NCBI GenBank assembly: GCA_037127475.1
Contig: JBBAGI010000008.1
Location: forward strand, 930,001-994,000
Origin: Arma custos
Lineage: Eukaryota; Arthropoda; Insecta; Hemiptera; Pentatomidae
Direction: 5' to 3'
DNA: 64,000 nt
Below are positions 21,119 to 30,263 of the stretch, in pieces (position 1 is the first letter of the stretch; the number at the start of each line of letters is the position of its first letter). The notes under the pieces were generated by a model. It had not been told where the DNA came from and did not search any database. It saw only the letters and a list, made by a program, of their open reading frames with translations. The position numbers and the translations under genes were made by a program.

Positions 21119-22907
21119 TAGGGCCCGGATTTATATGTAATAAAAATCCTTAAATATGTACATATAATATGCATTTATTTTGGGGAAATATGCAGGCAAA
21201 TCCAAATAAAAATGCAAAATAAAAAATGTATTACGTACTTTTTAATTTCTAATATTACACCCTTATAATACTAAAATAGTTACAAAAGGCTTATTCCTCT
21301 TACAAATTAAAATTTGAAATTGTGTACATCCTTAGATTATCGAATGTGAAGCTCTGACGATCAGGTCACAATGTTTTTTGTACCTACTAAATGATCTTTC
21401 CACGACGACTAATGTAGCGGGAGCTCTTTTAAAACATGATGCTTCACTAGAGCTGAATGACATATCTTTTTCTCCAAAGTTTCCTTCTAGAATATCGCAA
21501 ATCGATCGTAACTGTTTTAGCCCAGAGCTGTTTTCGAAAACGTGTTGTTTTTTCCATTAATTTCTTTGCTCTTGATATTGCCGACGCTGTATCATTTAAT
21601 TTGGAAAGAACGTCTTTGATCTTATCAAAATGTTGATAGTACTAGTGGGATGCATCTAGCCAGGTTCCCCATCTTGTGATTATTGGTTTCGGTGGTAAAT
21701 TTAATTATGGGTAATTTTCTTTCGATACTTTTACCCGACTTGGCGCTTTGAGAAAAATTTTTTAGACATTCGAAATCAGCAAGTCTACATCTTCGAATTC
21801 ATTTCTGACAGTTTTCGCGACCCTATGAAATGCAGGGGCAAGGTAAGTCAAGTGAATCATTTTAGGGTAGATATTTTCAATGACTTTGCGCCTTAACCAT
21901 GTACGGAGCAGCGTCAGTTGTGAATAAAAAACTTTTTCGTGTAGTTCCATTTGGCTAGAGAAAAGTCATGGAATCATTAAAAAATCTAGCTATGGTTTCG
22001 TGGTGAAATTTCTCCAACAACTTCATGTTTAGAAGAAAGGGTTTTGATAAGTCTCTTGACAGCTTTCCGACAGTAACATTGGCCACGTACCTTCCTAGAG
22101 AATCAGTCGTCTCATCTATGGACACCCAAATTGGTACGTCTTTTATTGGTTGCGTATTTTATTCATGGTCTCCTGGTAAATATCAGGGAGATAATTTTTT
22201 GGAATAGTGCTTTTGTCTAGCATTTTGAGTCCGGTATACCTTTAAAAAAACTCTTTTAATTCAAAATTATTGATCTTATAAATTGGAATATCTGCGATTA
22301 TAAAAGCACGAGTCAAATCATTGAAAAATTGTGACTTACTGGAAATCGAAGTTGATGTAAATGATCTAGAAATTTGTTTCGATATGCTGTATTACTGACG
22401 ATCTTCGGGATGTCGACATATCACAACTGTTACAAAGTAATACGCCCGAATCACTATGAAAAGTTTCGTCAAGGAATTCGCGTAAATATTTGGTTACAAG
22501 TTCACTAGCTTTAGCCTTAACTTTCGTGATGTTAACGGTGCGATATTTCGAGTCTAACTAACACAATTTTTAGTTATAGGGAAGGGCCAATCTTCCTAGT
22601 AAAAGAAATATTATACTTAATTGTTTCCTGTTATTGAATTAAATGTTTTTATTGATTCATCGTTTTTAAAAATGACCTGAACACTTCTGACAACACATAA
22701 AACCTAAAATAGAACAAAACGCATTAAAAATATGAAAAAAACGATTAACTATGCAAAAATTTGCATTTTCCTTCAAATATGCACAAATATGCAAAATAAA
22801 AGTTGCCCTAATCGAATGCTTTTGGTCCAAAACACGTTTTAAAAACTTCAAACGTGATGCACAAAGCATAAAAAAAAATATGCAAAAACATAAAAATCCG
22901 AGCCTTA
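21119..22907 (-). mobile_element. Degenerate hAT transposon, 1,789 bp, with 8-bp TSD
   Basis: GTGATAAA occurs directly on both sides (21,111-21,118 and 22,908-22,915), the 8-bp duplication expected of hAT. The ends are TAGGGCCCGGATTTATATG on the left and the inverse of TAAGGCTCGGATTTTTATG on the right. Repeated ATATGCA-type motifs lie just inside both ends. The interior encodes a broken hAT transposase on the minus strand. Confidence 0.9.
21380..22560 (-). pseudogene. hAT transposase (BED-finger, broken)
   Basis: Reading minus from about 22,560: KVKAKASELVTKYLREFLDE, a BED-type zinc-finger start (CNSCDMS, then SSVIQHIET), a catalytic-region block around SIDETTDSLGRYVA (about 22,110), IHLTYLAPAFHRVA (21,869-21,828), FEDVDLLISN and ITRWGTWLDA (about 21,680). 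These are the order and motifs of hAT transposases, including CGGBP1-related ones. There are at least four frameshifts or stops, and the C-terminal dimerisation domain is not recognisable, so it is inactive. Confidence 0.8.
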
Positions 22908-22915
22908 GTGATAAA

Positions 22916-23178
22916 TAATGATATGATAATGGGTAGAGAAACTACCCACTGGTAGTACTCAAATCTAAGTTCAACTAAGAAGGTCACGCGGCCATCTTCT
23001 TTCAGACGCATCGAAGGATTATCGGGAATTGAAGAGGAAGCTGGGTTTGAAACTAGAGGGTTTGAGTGTTAATGAAGTTTGTTATGAAAGAATAGATATC
23101 GGATTCGGGCTAAATCAGCAACGTAAGGTAAAAGTGATTTGATGCGATTTTTGAGAATTTATTTTGATTCTCCAGTTT
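22916..23178 (+). other. Short open stretch, unidentified
   Basis: 23,010-23,150 reads open on the plus strand as a charged peptide (ASKDYRELKRKLGLKLEGL and on). It could be an exon or TE fragment, but nothing supports a family. Confidence 0.25.
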
Positions 23179-24039
23179 TCACACCATCAGATCATTGATA
23201 TGGGATTGGAGGCTTTGGGATGCAATAACTGGATTGGTGTTGACTGATAATACACATGTATCATCAGCATACGAGGTAAGGATAGTATTAGGATGAGTTG
23301 GGATGTCAGCTGTATAAACTGTATATAGAATTGGGCCAAGGATACTACCTTGAGGAAGACCAGCAGATTGGGAAAAGAGAGATGAATAGAAATTATAATG
23401 GTTTACTTGGAAAGTTCTATTTGTGAGATAGGATTGAAGGTTGAGAAAGTATGTAGGGGGTAGGAATTCATGGGATGCATACCTCAGGATACCCAAGACC
23501 ACGCCTTTATAAATGGTCATCGCTGCCGGGCACCCGAGGCCCCAGAATGCACCCCCCACCCTTGACAATCCATTGAGTGACAGGGTCACCCTATCTTTCA
23601 AGTATCCCAGGTGAGGAGTGGCATCGAAGTTCCTTCTGAACTTCACGCCCAAATGCTTCACCTCCTCGCCCAGTCTCACTCTTTCTCCTCCTATATCCAC
23701 TATGATAGGGTGAGCCCTGTCAGTGGAACCTCTGAGGAGTTTGGCCTGGGTCTTGGCGGCGGCCATACTCAGTTTTCTCCTCACGCACCATTCTGCCACG
23801 AGACTGGCGCACCTCTCCGCTTCCGTCTTCAGCCTGGCCCTGCTGTTCTCGGCCACGATGACTGCCAGGTCGTCGACGTAGGCCGTGGCAAGGAACCCTT
23901 CTCCTTCTAGCTCCCCCAGACAGCTTGACACTGTGCACCATAGTGGAATAAGGATAGCAACGGGAGCCTTCAGGACGAGCCCGATTCTCAACTTACGCGC
24001 TGAATCCAATAGCAATCCCTCTCCTTCCGGAGACATCAA
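23179..24039 (-). pseudogene. Chimeric LINE RT: R1-like segment fused in frame to Jockey-like segment
   Basis: One 286-codon frame joins two different RTs. Residues about 1-190 resemble an R1-type palm with ATAYVDDLAVIVAE, then AWCVRRKLSMAAAKTQ, then HLGVKFRR. After ILRYAS (about 23,465) the sequence switches to a Jockey-like RT starting before its own catalytic motif: SAGLPQGSILGPILYTVYTA and SYADDTCVLS. The order is wrong for a single RT (two catalytic boxes), so this is a fusion of two insertions without loss of frame. Neither part is complete. Confidence 0.85.
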
Positions 24040-24049
24040 CTAGCAACGA

Positions 24050-24420
24050 ACTAATTAACAGCCATAGCAACACAGCCAACAAACCCAGCATTTAAATACA
24101 CATTTAGACCGATGTATCAACAAATTTACTGCAATAATCCAAGAAAGCCAGCCCCTCTAACAATACAGAAGAACTATAGAAGAAATAGAAAAAAATATTA
24201 TACAAAGCAAAGATACCCTTACACCACCATAGACATAAGCAATTCCCTATATTAACATGACACTACATAAATTCAGGAAGAAAATCACACCACCGTATTT
24301 AATAAATAACAAATTCTTAGAAATACTAAATAAAAATTAGAATGCAACATTCATCTTTACGGACGGCTCCAAAATGAATGTTTTGGCAAAAGATGGGAAA
24401 ATAAAAAACTTTTTTTATAA
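24050..24420 (+). pseudogene. LINE RNase H-like fragment
   Basis: Broken plus-strand frames end in FIFTDGSKMN, the first RNase H motif of I/R1-type LINEs. The rest is too decayed to align by eye. Confidence 0.45.
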
Positions 24421-25380
24421 AAATGTACTTAACCCCTTGAACGGAACATCTCTGAGTTGTGGTCTATAGGGAACATCCGTCATTATGACGGTATTAACTA
24501 TATACACAGTTTTACAGTTTGCATAACTTGCGTTAGCCACTGTATATTTTCAAAAAATATGTGTACGACTTGGAAATTTTATCTACCACTCATTGCTACC
24601 TAAGATGCGAGTAGGCTTACAGTTAAGGGTAAGGTTATTCGATTGATTACTGTTGGTGGATCACTATCATTTCATATTATAGGGGCTGAAAAAAAGTCAT
24701 TATTTATTTAATTTTTATTTTTTCCGTCCGTTGGATTTCCCCGCCAAAACAAAGCGCGGCGAGGGGCTCCCGAAGTGATGGAGTCGCGTACCGATACCTG
24801 ACTAAAGATGCTACAAAGACCCAGCCTTGTGCTGCACCCGCCCGTGCTTTTATCTATAACAGTGTGAAACAATGCCGTCATTTTGACGTATCTTCACGAA
24901 TCACGAATCTATGTATGTATTTTATTTTCAAAATAACACTGGTCAAGAGTATTTTTGTTAAATTGGTAAATTTGGCTGTCTCATATGTATTTTGCTAAAA
25001 AGTGATATTTCATAGCTATAACGTGTCTTGATTGATATATTCTATTTATCTAATTATATATTCTATGATCTAAATAAGGCTCACCACCAATGCACGATAA
25101 TATTGGATGCAATAGAGATGACAAATAACTCGCTAAAGCTGGTTTAGCCCACAAGTTTCAACAGGCTCAGTCAAAACACTGGCTCCCGGACACGGGTCCT
25201 GACATGATTCCCCTCTGGACTGCATCAGTCTACATCTGCCTAGTTAGGTGCCTCTACTAATTTAGTTCGAACAGAACCTCTTATCATCTTCAAATTGTGA
25301 AAACCATTCAAACAATTTTTGTTATGTGTGTGATGAACTAACTTAATTAACTAAAGATTGAAAGAAGAAGCATTACTCCC
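24421..25380. other. Spacer, possible transposon end at 24,430
   Basis: TTAACCCCTTGAACGG at about 24,430 and two CCGTCATT(A/T)TGACG-like palindromes (about 24,476 and 24,870) recall piggyBac ends, but no partner end is secure. No ORF. Confidence 0.3.
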
Positions 25381-25384
25381 ATAG

Positions 25385-26770
25385 TAAAAAATATTGCCAA
25401 GTTGATGACCAGGACAAATCTTGGGCGCCTCATAATATGCTGTGCCTCCTGTGTTATATTGCTTTGTGGCTAGATTAAAGGGCAGTCACGACATATGCCC
25501 TTTGCTGTTCCTATGGTTTGGAGGAAACCTCGGGACCATTCAACTGACTGTTATTTCTGTATCTCAAAAATCACTGGAGTAACAAGTAAATCTAAAAAGA
25601 ATATTAAATATCCCAACCTCCCCTCAGCTATTAGGCCTGTTTCTCAGAATGAAGATCTGTCAATCCCAGTGCCACCTGAAGATTGGAGTGCATTCTATTT
25701 ACTTGTTGTATAATTGTAATACATTTGTAAATATCAATAGATAAATTAAAAAAAAAAAAAAACATTCAGAAAAACTTAGTGAGGAAGGTGCACCCTTAAG
25801 ATCAGAAACAGATGATACTGATGACCCAGATTTTCCTGTGGAGTCTTCAGAACCTCCTTGAATCAATCAGTCTGAACTCAATGATCTAGTTTGAGTCTTA
25901 ACTTATCAAAAAATCAGGCCGAGTTGTTGGCATCAAGATTAAAAGGTTGGAGCCTACTTGAGAAGAGAACAAAAATATTTACATATCACCAATGGGAACA
26001 AGAACTCCATCGCTTTTTCTCTGCAAAAGATCATTTAATATTCTGCACAGATATTGATGCATTAATGGGTGAATTAGGATATAATCATAATCATGGAATT
26101 CATAAAGAATGGAGGCTGTTCATAGATTCCTCCAAACTTGGTTTAAAAGCCGTTCTCCTTGATATAAGCAATGAAAAACCCTCAATCCCCATTGCCTATG
26201 CAGCCCATATGAAGGAGACATATGACAATATGAAGATTTTACTGACCGCGATATAATACCAGAAGCATTCTTGGAATGTGTGTGGAGACCTCAAAGTGTT
26301 AGGACTTTTGTTAGGTCTTCAATCAGGTCAAACAAAATTTTCTGTGTGAGTGGGTCAGCAGAGATCGAAAAAATCATTATATAAAGAAGGAATAGCCCAA
26401 AAGAAATTTTGTACCTGGAGAAAAAAATGTACTTTTTGAACCACAAGTAAACCCAGAAAACATTTTTACTTTCACCATTAGGTCAAACTCGGTTTGATGA
26501 AAAATTTTGTTAAGGCACTGGATAAAAGTAGCCCTGGATTTCTACATTTAAAAGCCACATTTCCTCGGATCGGTGATGCAAAAACAAAAGAAGGTGTATT
26601 TGTTAGTCCACAAATTATGGAGCTTATGAAGCATCAAGACCTTGAGGAATCTTTGAATGGAGCCGAAAAATCAGCTTGTTGGCAGACTATTGTTGGTCTT
26701 TGAAAAGAGATGTACCAGCCGCAAAAGACAGCAGGAAATCATCAAAGGCTACATTTTGATTTAGATTCAG
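25385..26770 (+). pseudogene. Decayed copy of a second uncharacterised arthropod protein family
   Basis: Three plus-strand frames carry MPFAVPMVWRKPRDHSTDCY with YPNLPSAIRPV (25,495-25,713), LNLSKNQAELLASRLKGW with EWRLFIDSSKLGLKAVLLD (25,891-26,256), and VKLGLMKNFVKALDKSS with EGVFVSPQIMELM (26,480-26,703). These occur in this order in a large repeated family of unknown function in insects and other invertebrates, which I recognise only as a family. Many stops, an A-rich insertion at about 25,745 and missing ends make this a pseudogene. Confidence 0.65.
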
Positions 26771-27184
26771 TATGAAAGCTGATTAAATAAAATTGCTCGT
26801 TTTAACACTAGATACTTTTTTTATTTTGAAATTACACAAAATCCTTGTCCCTGGGACAAAAATGCTTTTCAAATTTTGCAATCAGAGCACCAAATTCTAA
26901 AAGAAACAGCCATTGTAATTCATTTAACAGACAAAAAGTTAAATTTTGCAATCCAGTGTAGTTAGCCTAAAAAATTAGAAATGCTGCCAAAAGTCACTAT
27001 TCCACGCGGACTAAGTCGCGGATAAGATACAGAGAGCAGTAAGTATAATTAATTACCAATGAACCTAAACACTCCGAGAATTTGCGTTGGTTAAAGTGAA
27101 AAGTAAATAAAAATTATCTTTTCTATAATATAAACAATGTATGAGTGAACGAAATGGATGGTATAGTAATAGTAATTATAAATT
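26771..27184. other. Spacer, no gene seen
   Basis: AT-rich, no recognisable frame or repeat. Confidence 0.5.
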
Positions 27185-27475
27185 GTCAATTTCAGCAAAC
27201 AAAGTCAATATATAATAAAAAAAAATGTTACATCGTTTATTTTGATGCTTTCCGCCAGTTTCTTTTGGTAAAAGGTTTGTGATTCGTTTAGAGCTATTTG
27301 AGCTTCTTGTTTATCCCACACCAACTCCGTTGATTGCAACTTATTCTTTACAATTACCATTTTTTTCGCGACATCTATAAGTTCTCTGCGAGTTGTTGCG
27401 ATTTTTTCTTGACGCTTTAACTCAGCTTTTCTCCATTTCCGGTCGGCCTTATTTATGTGGATAGTATTATTATGA
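27185..27475 (-). CDS. Short unidentified coding-like segment
   Basis: The minus strand is open for about 85 codons and encodes a Lys/Arg/Gln-rich helical peptide (NKADRKWRKAELKRQEK, then ELIDVAKKMVIVKNKLQS, then ALNESQTFYQKKLAES). Its composition resembles the C-terminal coiled parts of Myb/SANT-like proteins, as do the exons at 20.4 kb. No start codon or splice partner was identified. Confidence 0.3.
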
Positions 27476-28089
27476 ATCTATAACTATTATATGAAATCAT
27501 AGCTCATAATTGAAATATATAAGGACTAATGCCGATTCATGCATAAGAATAAGAAATAGGGTCGATACCACACATATCTTTAACAATCTCCCTTCACTGA
27601 CCAACAGACCAAACCAAACCCTAATCCAATAGATCAAACTCAATTCTTCCACGGACCTCTCGGCGTGCCCTGCGTTAATAAAACAGCCACCTCAGAATTT
27701 ATCAACATTTTAGGAATTATTTCAAGTTGGACTTAACGAAGTAATCGCTGCAAGTATCTTGAACGGGTGACATCCCATCATGTCTTCCTGATCTTGTTCA
27801 AAAGGGATGTTGACTAATTTTGGAATTGCTTTTATTTTATAGATAGAAGTAGATATAAATAGGGAATTGAGCAGGGAGGAAGGTGATGCATGGTGGGGGA
27901 AACCGGTTTTCTATTGTTTTCTGAGGCGAAAAAGCACGGGGCAGGGTTCCTCTAGACCCGCATGACAGTGTTTAAATTTATTTAAATTTATGCAAATTGT
28001 ATGCTCGTTGACCGTCGCCTGCTTAATGTTGTTCATTAATCTCCTGTCAAGGTAAGTGGAGTTATAAATATCGATGTACATTAATTTAA
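27476..28089. other. Spacer upstream of the PolB cluster
   Basis: No gene seen. Confidence 0.4.
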
Positions 28090-28330
28090 ATGTGTACAGA
28101 CGAACGTAGAGTAGATGTTGTCATCAAAGGAAGGAAGGAAATTAATGTTGTTCATTACAGACGAATGTAGGGTAGAAAATTAAAAATAAAATGTTAATGT
28201 CGTTCTGTGTTCCCCGATGGTGCTGTCTTCGAAGGAAGGAAGGAAATTAATGTTTTCCCATTAATGGAAATGCTTACACAGACGAGCAGAGGAGAATTGA
28301 AAATAAAATTTTAATATCATTCTGGAGATC
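28090..28330 (+). repeat. Short tandem repeat, GGAAGGAAGGAAATTAATG units
   Basis: ACAGACGA(A/G)... followed by a GAAGGAAGGAAATTAATGTT block recurs two to three times with about 110-bp spacing. It lies just upstream of the small-ORF/PolB cluster and may be its non-coding leader or a terminal repeat. Confidence 0.55.
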
Positions 28331-28547
28331 AACATTGTTGAGGATGAAATATGTGTGAAGATAAGACTCTTCTGGCGCTGAAAGGTTAAGAAAATAATAT
28401 ATGAAATATATTTCTGATTAATAGGTGTGGTTTCCCCCTCTTCTCAGGAAAGGGTTATAAGAGTCCTAGGAAATTTTCATGCATCACACAGGTGTGAAAC
28501 CTTTTCACAGAGCAATCGTAAGTATGCTATTTGTTTCTTAGATAATA

Positions 28548-28898
28548 ATGCCGATTGTGAATAGAGGTCATAATAATAATTCTTCGCGTTATCGTTGTAT
28601 AAAGACGATCTTTGTAAGTGTAAATGCTTTTGTCGCGTTAGGAGAAGAACCGTCCGAGAATAATTCATGTTTAGTACCCGTTTGTTTAAACTGTGCACAT
28701 AATGAATTAGAGGCGGAAGAATTAGAGAACGGGATAGTAACATCGAATCATTATATACTTTTAAGAAGTGAAGCTATTGGTTTAACATACAGAGATCGTT
28801 GTATAATATGTGAAAACAGTCTTTCCATCGCAAGGAATTTGTCAGAATGTAGAAAGTGTAGGATTCTGTTCAACTTCGTTTATAATTCAGATACATGA
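28548..28898 (+). CDS. Small Cys-rich protein (ORF A of PolB cluster)
   Basis: A 116-residue open frame with three CxxC pairs: CLNC, CIIC and CRKC. This suggests one or two zinc-binding units. I do not recognise a family. The ATG lies six bases after a good 3' splice site (TATTTGTTTCTTAG at 28,541). A GTAAGT donor-like site is 24 bp before that, too close to be this intron's own donor. One base after the stop a GTAAAC begins, so the ORF fits one exon. It stands first in a plus-strand series ending in a DNA polymerase. Confidence 0.5.
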   Translation: MPIVNRGHNNNSSRYRCIKTIFVSVNAFVALGEEPSENNSCLVPVCLNCAHNELEAEELENGIVTSNHYILLRSEAIGLTYRDRCIICENSLSIARNLSECRKCRILFNFVYNSDT

Positions 28899-28899
28899 G

Positions 28900-28977
28900 G
28901 TAAACATTAATGAAGTGAACTGTAGCATTGAGTATTGTATGTAGTATTTTTACAAAAAATTACTCTTTGTATTTTAG
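28900..28977 (+). other. Candidate intergenic intron A/B
   Basis: Begins GTAAAC one base after ORF A's stop and ends TTTGTATTTTAG directly before ORF B's ATG. 78 bp, AT-rich. Confidence 0.45.
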
Positions 28978-29199
28978 ATGGCTACATTTATTCCGTTTGA
29001 TAACTTAGGAGAAGGGATATATGAGATATTAGGATTGGAAGGAGGGATGGTTACGCTTCGAGAAGTCAATGAGATGGTAATATTGGAAACAATATTACCA
29101 TCACATATGATGTCAATGGTATACAAAGTCCATCTACCGGGACTGTTGTCAATATTTATATTAGACAACAGAAAACAATATGCTTTTCTTACCTCCTAA
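28978..29199 (+). CDS. Small hypothetical protein (ORF B of PolB cluster)
   Basis: A 73-residue frame, mostly hydrophobic and acidic, probably beta-rich (GIYEILGLEGGMVTLREVN, then VHLPGLLSIFILDN). No family recognised. The start codon follows a 3' splice site without a gap. It resembles in character the small OB-like protein encoded next (ORF C) and could be a relative or a partner. Confidence 0.45.
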   Translation: MATFIPFDNLGEGIYEILGLEGGMVTLREVNEMVILETILPSHMMSMVYKVHLPGLLSIFILDNRKQYAFLTS

Positions 29200-29206
29200 T
29201 AAATAA

Positions 29207-29320
29207 GTAAAGCATACTGTAAATAATAGACTAGTAAAAAATAATTGGTAAGGAATTACAATTTAATAAGTATTAAATTTTTTTTATTTTTCTTACTCAA
29301 CCTACTGATATCCTTTTCAG
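29207..29320 (+). other. Candidate intergenic intron B/C
   Basis: Starts GTAAAG seven bases after ORF B's stop and ends TATCCTTTTCAG directly before ORF C's ATG. 114 bp. Confidence 0.45.
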
Positions 29321-29688
29321 ATGTCCATGATCGAAAAATTAAACAGTTTACCTATTTATAAAAGAATTGGAGAACTACAAAAAGGTGAAAAATATCCGAT
29401 AACACATTTTGCAAAAACTAAAACAGAACATGGTGATTGCATACAAGTAATATTAGATTCAAAGGAAAACGGGTTTTTAATTAAAACGTTTCTTCCCGAA
29501 CGCTATCTTCATTGCATAACTGACGAGGATATACAGCAATATAAGAGTGGTAAGTATGTAAAAATGTAAGAATAAAATAAAAATTTATTTTTAACTTAAG
29601 TCTAACAATTATTTTAGGCGAGCTCTTTTTATCGTATGAGGGTGTGATAAATAGAAGTCACATTATCAAATTTCACAAAGCAGTCTAA
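29321..29688 (+). CDS. Small OB-like protein with an intron (ORF C of PolB cluster)
   Basis: The first exon, 29,321-29,549, encodes IGELQKGEKYPITHFAKTKT, then GDCIQVILDS, then FLPERYLHCITDED. It runs into GTAAGT at 29,550. A 68-bp intron ends in TTATTTTAG at 29,617, and a second exon (29,618-29,688) restores a Gly codon and adds ELFLSYEGVINRSHIIKFHK before TAA. The pattern (basic strand, FLP-RY, final SYxG ... HIIxF) is like small proteins often found next to PolB genes in insect genomes, and suggests single-strand DNA binding; that role is inferred. Read without splicing it would end after only six more codons. Confidence 0.6.
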
Positions 29689-29741
29689 GTAAGCATCATA
29701 ATAATTAAGGATTATAATATAAGGATTTTTACTAAAAAAAT

Positions 29742-30263
29742 ATGAGTACCAATACATACTTATGTACAAGATGTGGACTTTTACTAAACAATTGGAAACA
29801 TAAATGTAAATGGTCATATATGTTGTGTAAAATGTGTGGTAGAGAATACAGTCAACAAAATTATAAAAGACATATAAAAACATGCGTTGCTCTCAAATTA
29901 AACATAGAGAAAGAGGTGAACACATCAAAACAAATGCAGTCTCGGTCCGATCCTCCGATTAAAAAAAGAAAGTATATAGTATTTGACAAGTGCTTACGGG
30001 AACAATCATCACCAGATGAAAACAATATGATTATTACAACGGCTACCAACGAGACGGTTGCAGACATTTATATTAAAAATGATAAGGTTAATTATACTCC
30101 AAACGAATTTCTCGGTAATGTTAAAAATAAATTAATTAAAATTTTGAATAAATATATTATGAGGTGGAATACTATAAAAATTATGATTTTATTAGAATGA
30201 AGTTATAAAAAAAGTGTTGAGGAAAAAGAAATCGAGCGCACTGATATTAATTTTAAAACAAAA
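29742..30263 (+). pseudogene. N-terminal zinc-finger part of PolB gene
   Basis: Residues 1-50 hold CTRCG and CKMCGREYSQQNYKRHIKTC, a C2H2-like finger. A Lys/Arg patch (about residues 72-78) could be a nuclear signal. The end (NKYIMRWNTIKI) is the kind of sequence that leads into the polymerase N-terminal domain in this insect PolB family. Two small frameshifts between about 30,160 and 30,215 separate it from the next frame, so it is most likely one broken gene. Confidence 0.6.

Noticed and set aside
22430..22450. TACTACGCCCG-like string recurring at 19,235, 19,690 and 22,436, considered as a shared TE end
   Set aside because: At 22,436 the string lies inside hAT coding (GVLLCNSCD) and the match is short. 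The 19,235 and 19,690 pair may be a real short duplication but shows no element between beyond a LINE tail.
24430..28385. Possible piggyBac-like element from TTAACCCCTTGAACGG (24,430) to GCGCTGAAAGGTTAA (28,374)
   Set aside because: The two ends do not form a proper inverted repeat and no piggyBac transposase lies between.
28518..28541. A 24-bp intron before ORF A (GTAAGT to TTCTTAG)
   Set aside because: Too short to be spliced. The donor may serve other acceptors or be chance.
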